Shown one piece after another: positions 5,669 to 6,319 of a DNA stretch of 6,319 nt. The notes under the pieces are model-generated. The model was not told the origin of the DNA and made no database searches. It saw only the letters and a program-made list of their open reading frames with translations. Source of the stretch: Methylacidiphilaceae bacterium UBA1321 (GTDB lineage: Bacteria > Verrucomicrobiota > Verrucomicrobiia > Methylacidiphilales > UBA1321). Both the position numbers and the translations under genes were made by a program. The stretch lies in the NCBI GenBank assembly GCA_002306945.1, contig DBTH01000195.1, forward strand, positions 1-6,319, read 5' to 3'. Numbering within the stretch: the stretch's first letter is position 1; every line of letters starts with the position of its first letter.

Positions 5669-6319
5669 CTACAACGCTCGCAACGACGAGACGATGAACT
5701 GGCAGAGGGCGGGCTTGTCGGGGAGATGGCGTTGGAGTCCGGCTGCGGTGCAATAGCCGAAACCGGAACCGTAGGCCGCGCCGTTGATGACGCAGGCGTC
5801 GGTGCGGTTTTCCGCAATTTGCTTGAGGGCGCGGGAGATGGCTTCGTTTTTGTTGCCGTCGAGTTCGTATTTCCAACCGATGATCTTGCTGTTCGGAAAG
5901 AGCGGACGCAGTCCCCGGATGACCTTGCGTGCGGGTTCAAGTGTGAGGGTGAGGGAGTCGATGCGACTGGGGATTTTGGCCAGGTCAAACTTCTGTCCCG
6001 TCGGGCTCTGGGCCGAGGCGACCTTGAAATCGCACAGCGCGGCGGTGTGAAAAACCGCTTCCACTTTTTCCTCCCGCGAGACGCGCAACAGGAGGGCTTG
6101 CAGGTCGTCGTTGGTGGAGAAGGTGAGGGTGCGCACCATGTTGTACGGATGGCGGTAGGTCGCGGCCGTGCCCTTGAGGCAAATGACCGGATGGCCGGAA
6201 CGCACAAGACTTTCGGCTAGCAGGACGCCGAGTTCGCCTGTGGAAAAATTAGTCAGGCGGCGCACCCGATCAATCGGCTCGTAGCTGGGACCGCCGGTGA
6301 CAACGGACGTGGGACGAAG
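5669..6319 (-). CDS. CoaB/DFP-like protein, phosphopantothenate-cysteine ligase fold, 5'-truncated by window
   Basis: The frame is open to the right edge, so the true start lies outside; 216 residues and the TAG stop are visible. The visible part opens with a CoaB-type nucleotide-binding site: TSVVTGGPSYEPIDRVRRLT followed by NFSTGELG, matching the VTxGGT.EPID.VR.ITN.SSG.MG pattern and including the conserved Asn. A second Rossmann strand ends in FHTAALCDFKV, corresponding to the AAAVSDY region. CoaB joins 4'-phosphopantothenate to cysteine using CTP in coenzyme A synthesis. Two things are odd. The KxKK loop, normally carrying a catalytic lysine, reads AKIPSRID, so only the first lysine is kept. 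The C-terminal region (ACVINGAAYGSGFGY) also departs from the usual form. It may be a CoaB paralogue with another role. Whether a CoaC (decarboxylase) domain precedes it cannot be seen. It is convergent with the response regulator gene. Confidence 0.8.
   Translation of the reverse strand, partial: LRPTSVVTGGPSYEPIDRVRRLTNFSTGELGVLLAESLVRSGHPVICLKGTAATYRHPYNMVRTLTFSTNDDLQALLLRVSREEKVEAVFHTAALCDFKVASAQSPTGQKFDLAKIPSRIDSLTLTLEPARKVIRGLRPLFPNSKIIGWKYELDGNKNEAISRALKQIAENRTDACVINGAAYGSGFGYCTAAGLQRHLPDKPALCQFIVSSLRAL

Noticed and set aside
5470..6207. A 245-codon open frame on the minus strand
   Set aside because: Overlaps the end of the response regulator gene and the CoaB-like gene in another frame; translation is Arg/Ser/Pro-rich without motifs, a GC shadow.

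Overview
The window reads as a moderately GC-rich bacterial chromosome segment with short intergenic gaps. I see no tRNA, rRNA, CRISPR array, transposase or phage gene. Several things together suggest a PVC-type bacterium such as Verrucomicrobiota: a bacterial TMTC-like membrane protein with TPRs, a STAS-MlaE-MlaF gene order, few good Shine-Dalgarno sites, and an atypical CoaB/DFP-like protein. This is inference from gene content. I cannot name a species.

Layout by position. (1) 1-1240, minus strand: three genes read leftwards as a STAS-domain protein, an MlaE-type permease and the start of an MlaF-type ATPase cut by the window edge. The first gap is 17-18 bases and the second junction is a 4-base stop/start overlap. 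This is the core of an Mla/MCE-type lipid transport operon. The substrate-binding MlaD/MCE gene would be expected beyond position 1. (2) 1417-3696, minus strand: one large gene for a multi-pass membrane protein of the TMTC/GT-C glycosyltransferase type with C-terminal TPRs. It is separated from the Mla genes by 176 bases. (3) 3904-5627, plus strand, divergent from region 2: a soluble histidine kinase with a probable N-terminal CBS pair, overlapping by 4 bases a response regulator that is only a receiver domain. (4) 5612-5668: a small repeat-rich junction of imperfect 7-base tandem repeats and an 11-base inverted repeat, between convergent genes. (5) 5669-6319, minus strand: the C-terminal part of a CoaB/DFP-like protein whose 5' end is outside the window.

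The Mla-type genes would move phospholipid between membranes, with the STAS protein as structural or regulatory subunit. The TMTC-like protein probably works in the cytoplasmic membrane as a sugar transferase on exported proteins. The two-component pair is cytoplasmic and must pass its signal on through protein contacts or another phosphotransfer partner, because neither protein has a DNA-binding or enzymatic output domain. Nothing in the sequence ties the four units into one pathway. I did not find a clearly new multi-gene system. The points most worth a second look are the repeat at 5612-5668 that enters the end of the response regulator gene, the atypical CoaB-like protein, the TMTC-like protein with an Asp-Asn in place of the acidic pair, and the phosphorylatable-type STAS protein at the head of the lipid transport operon.
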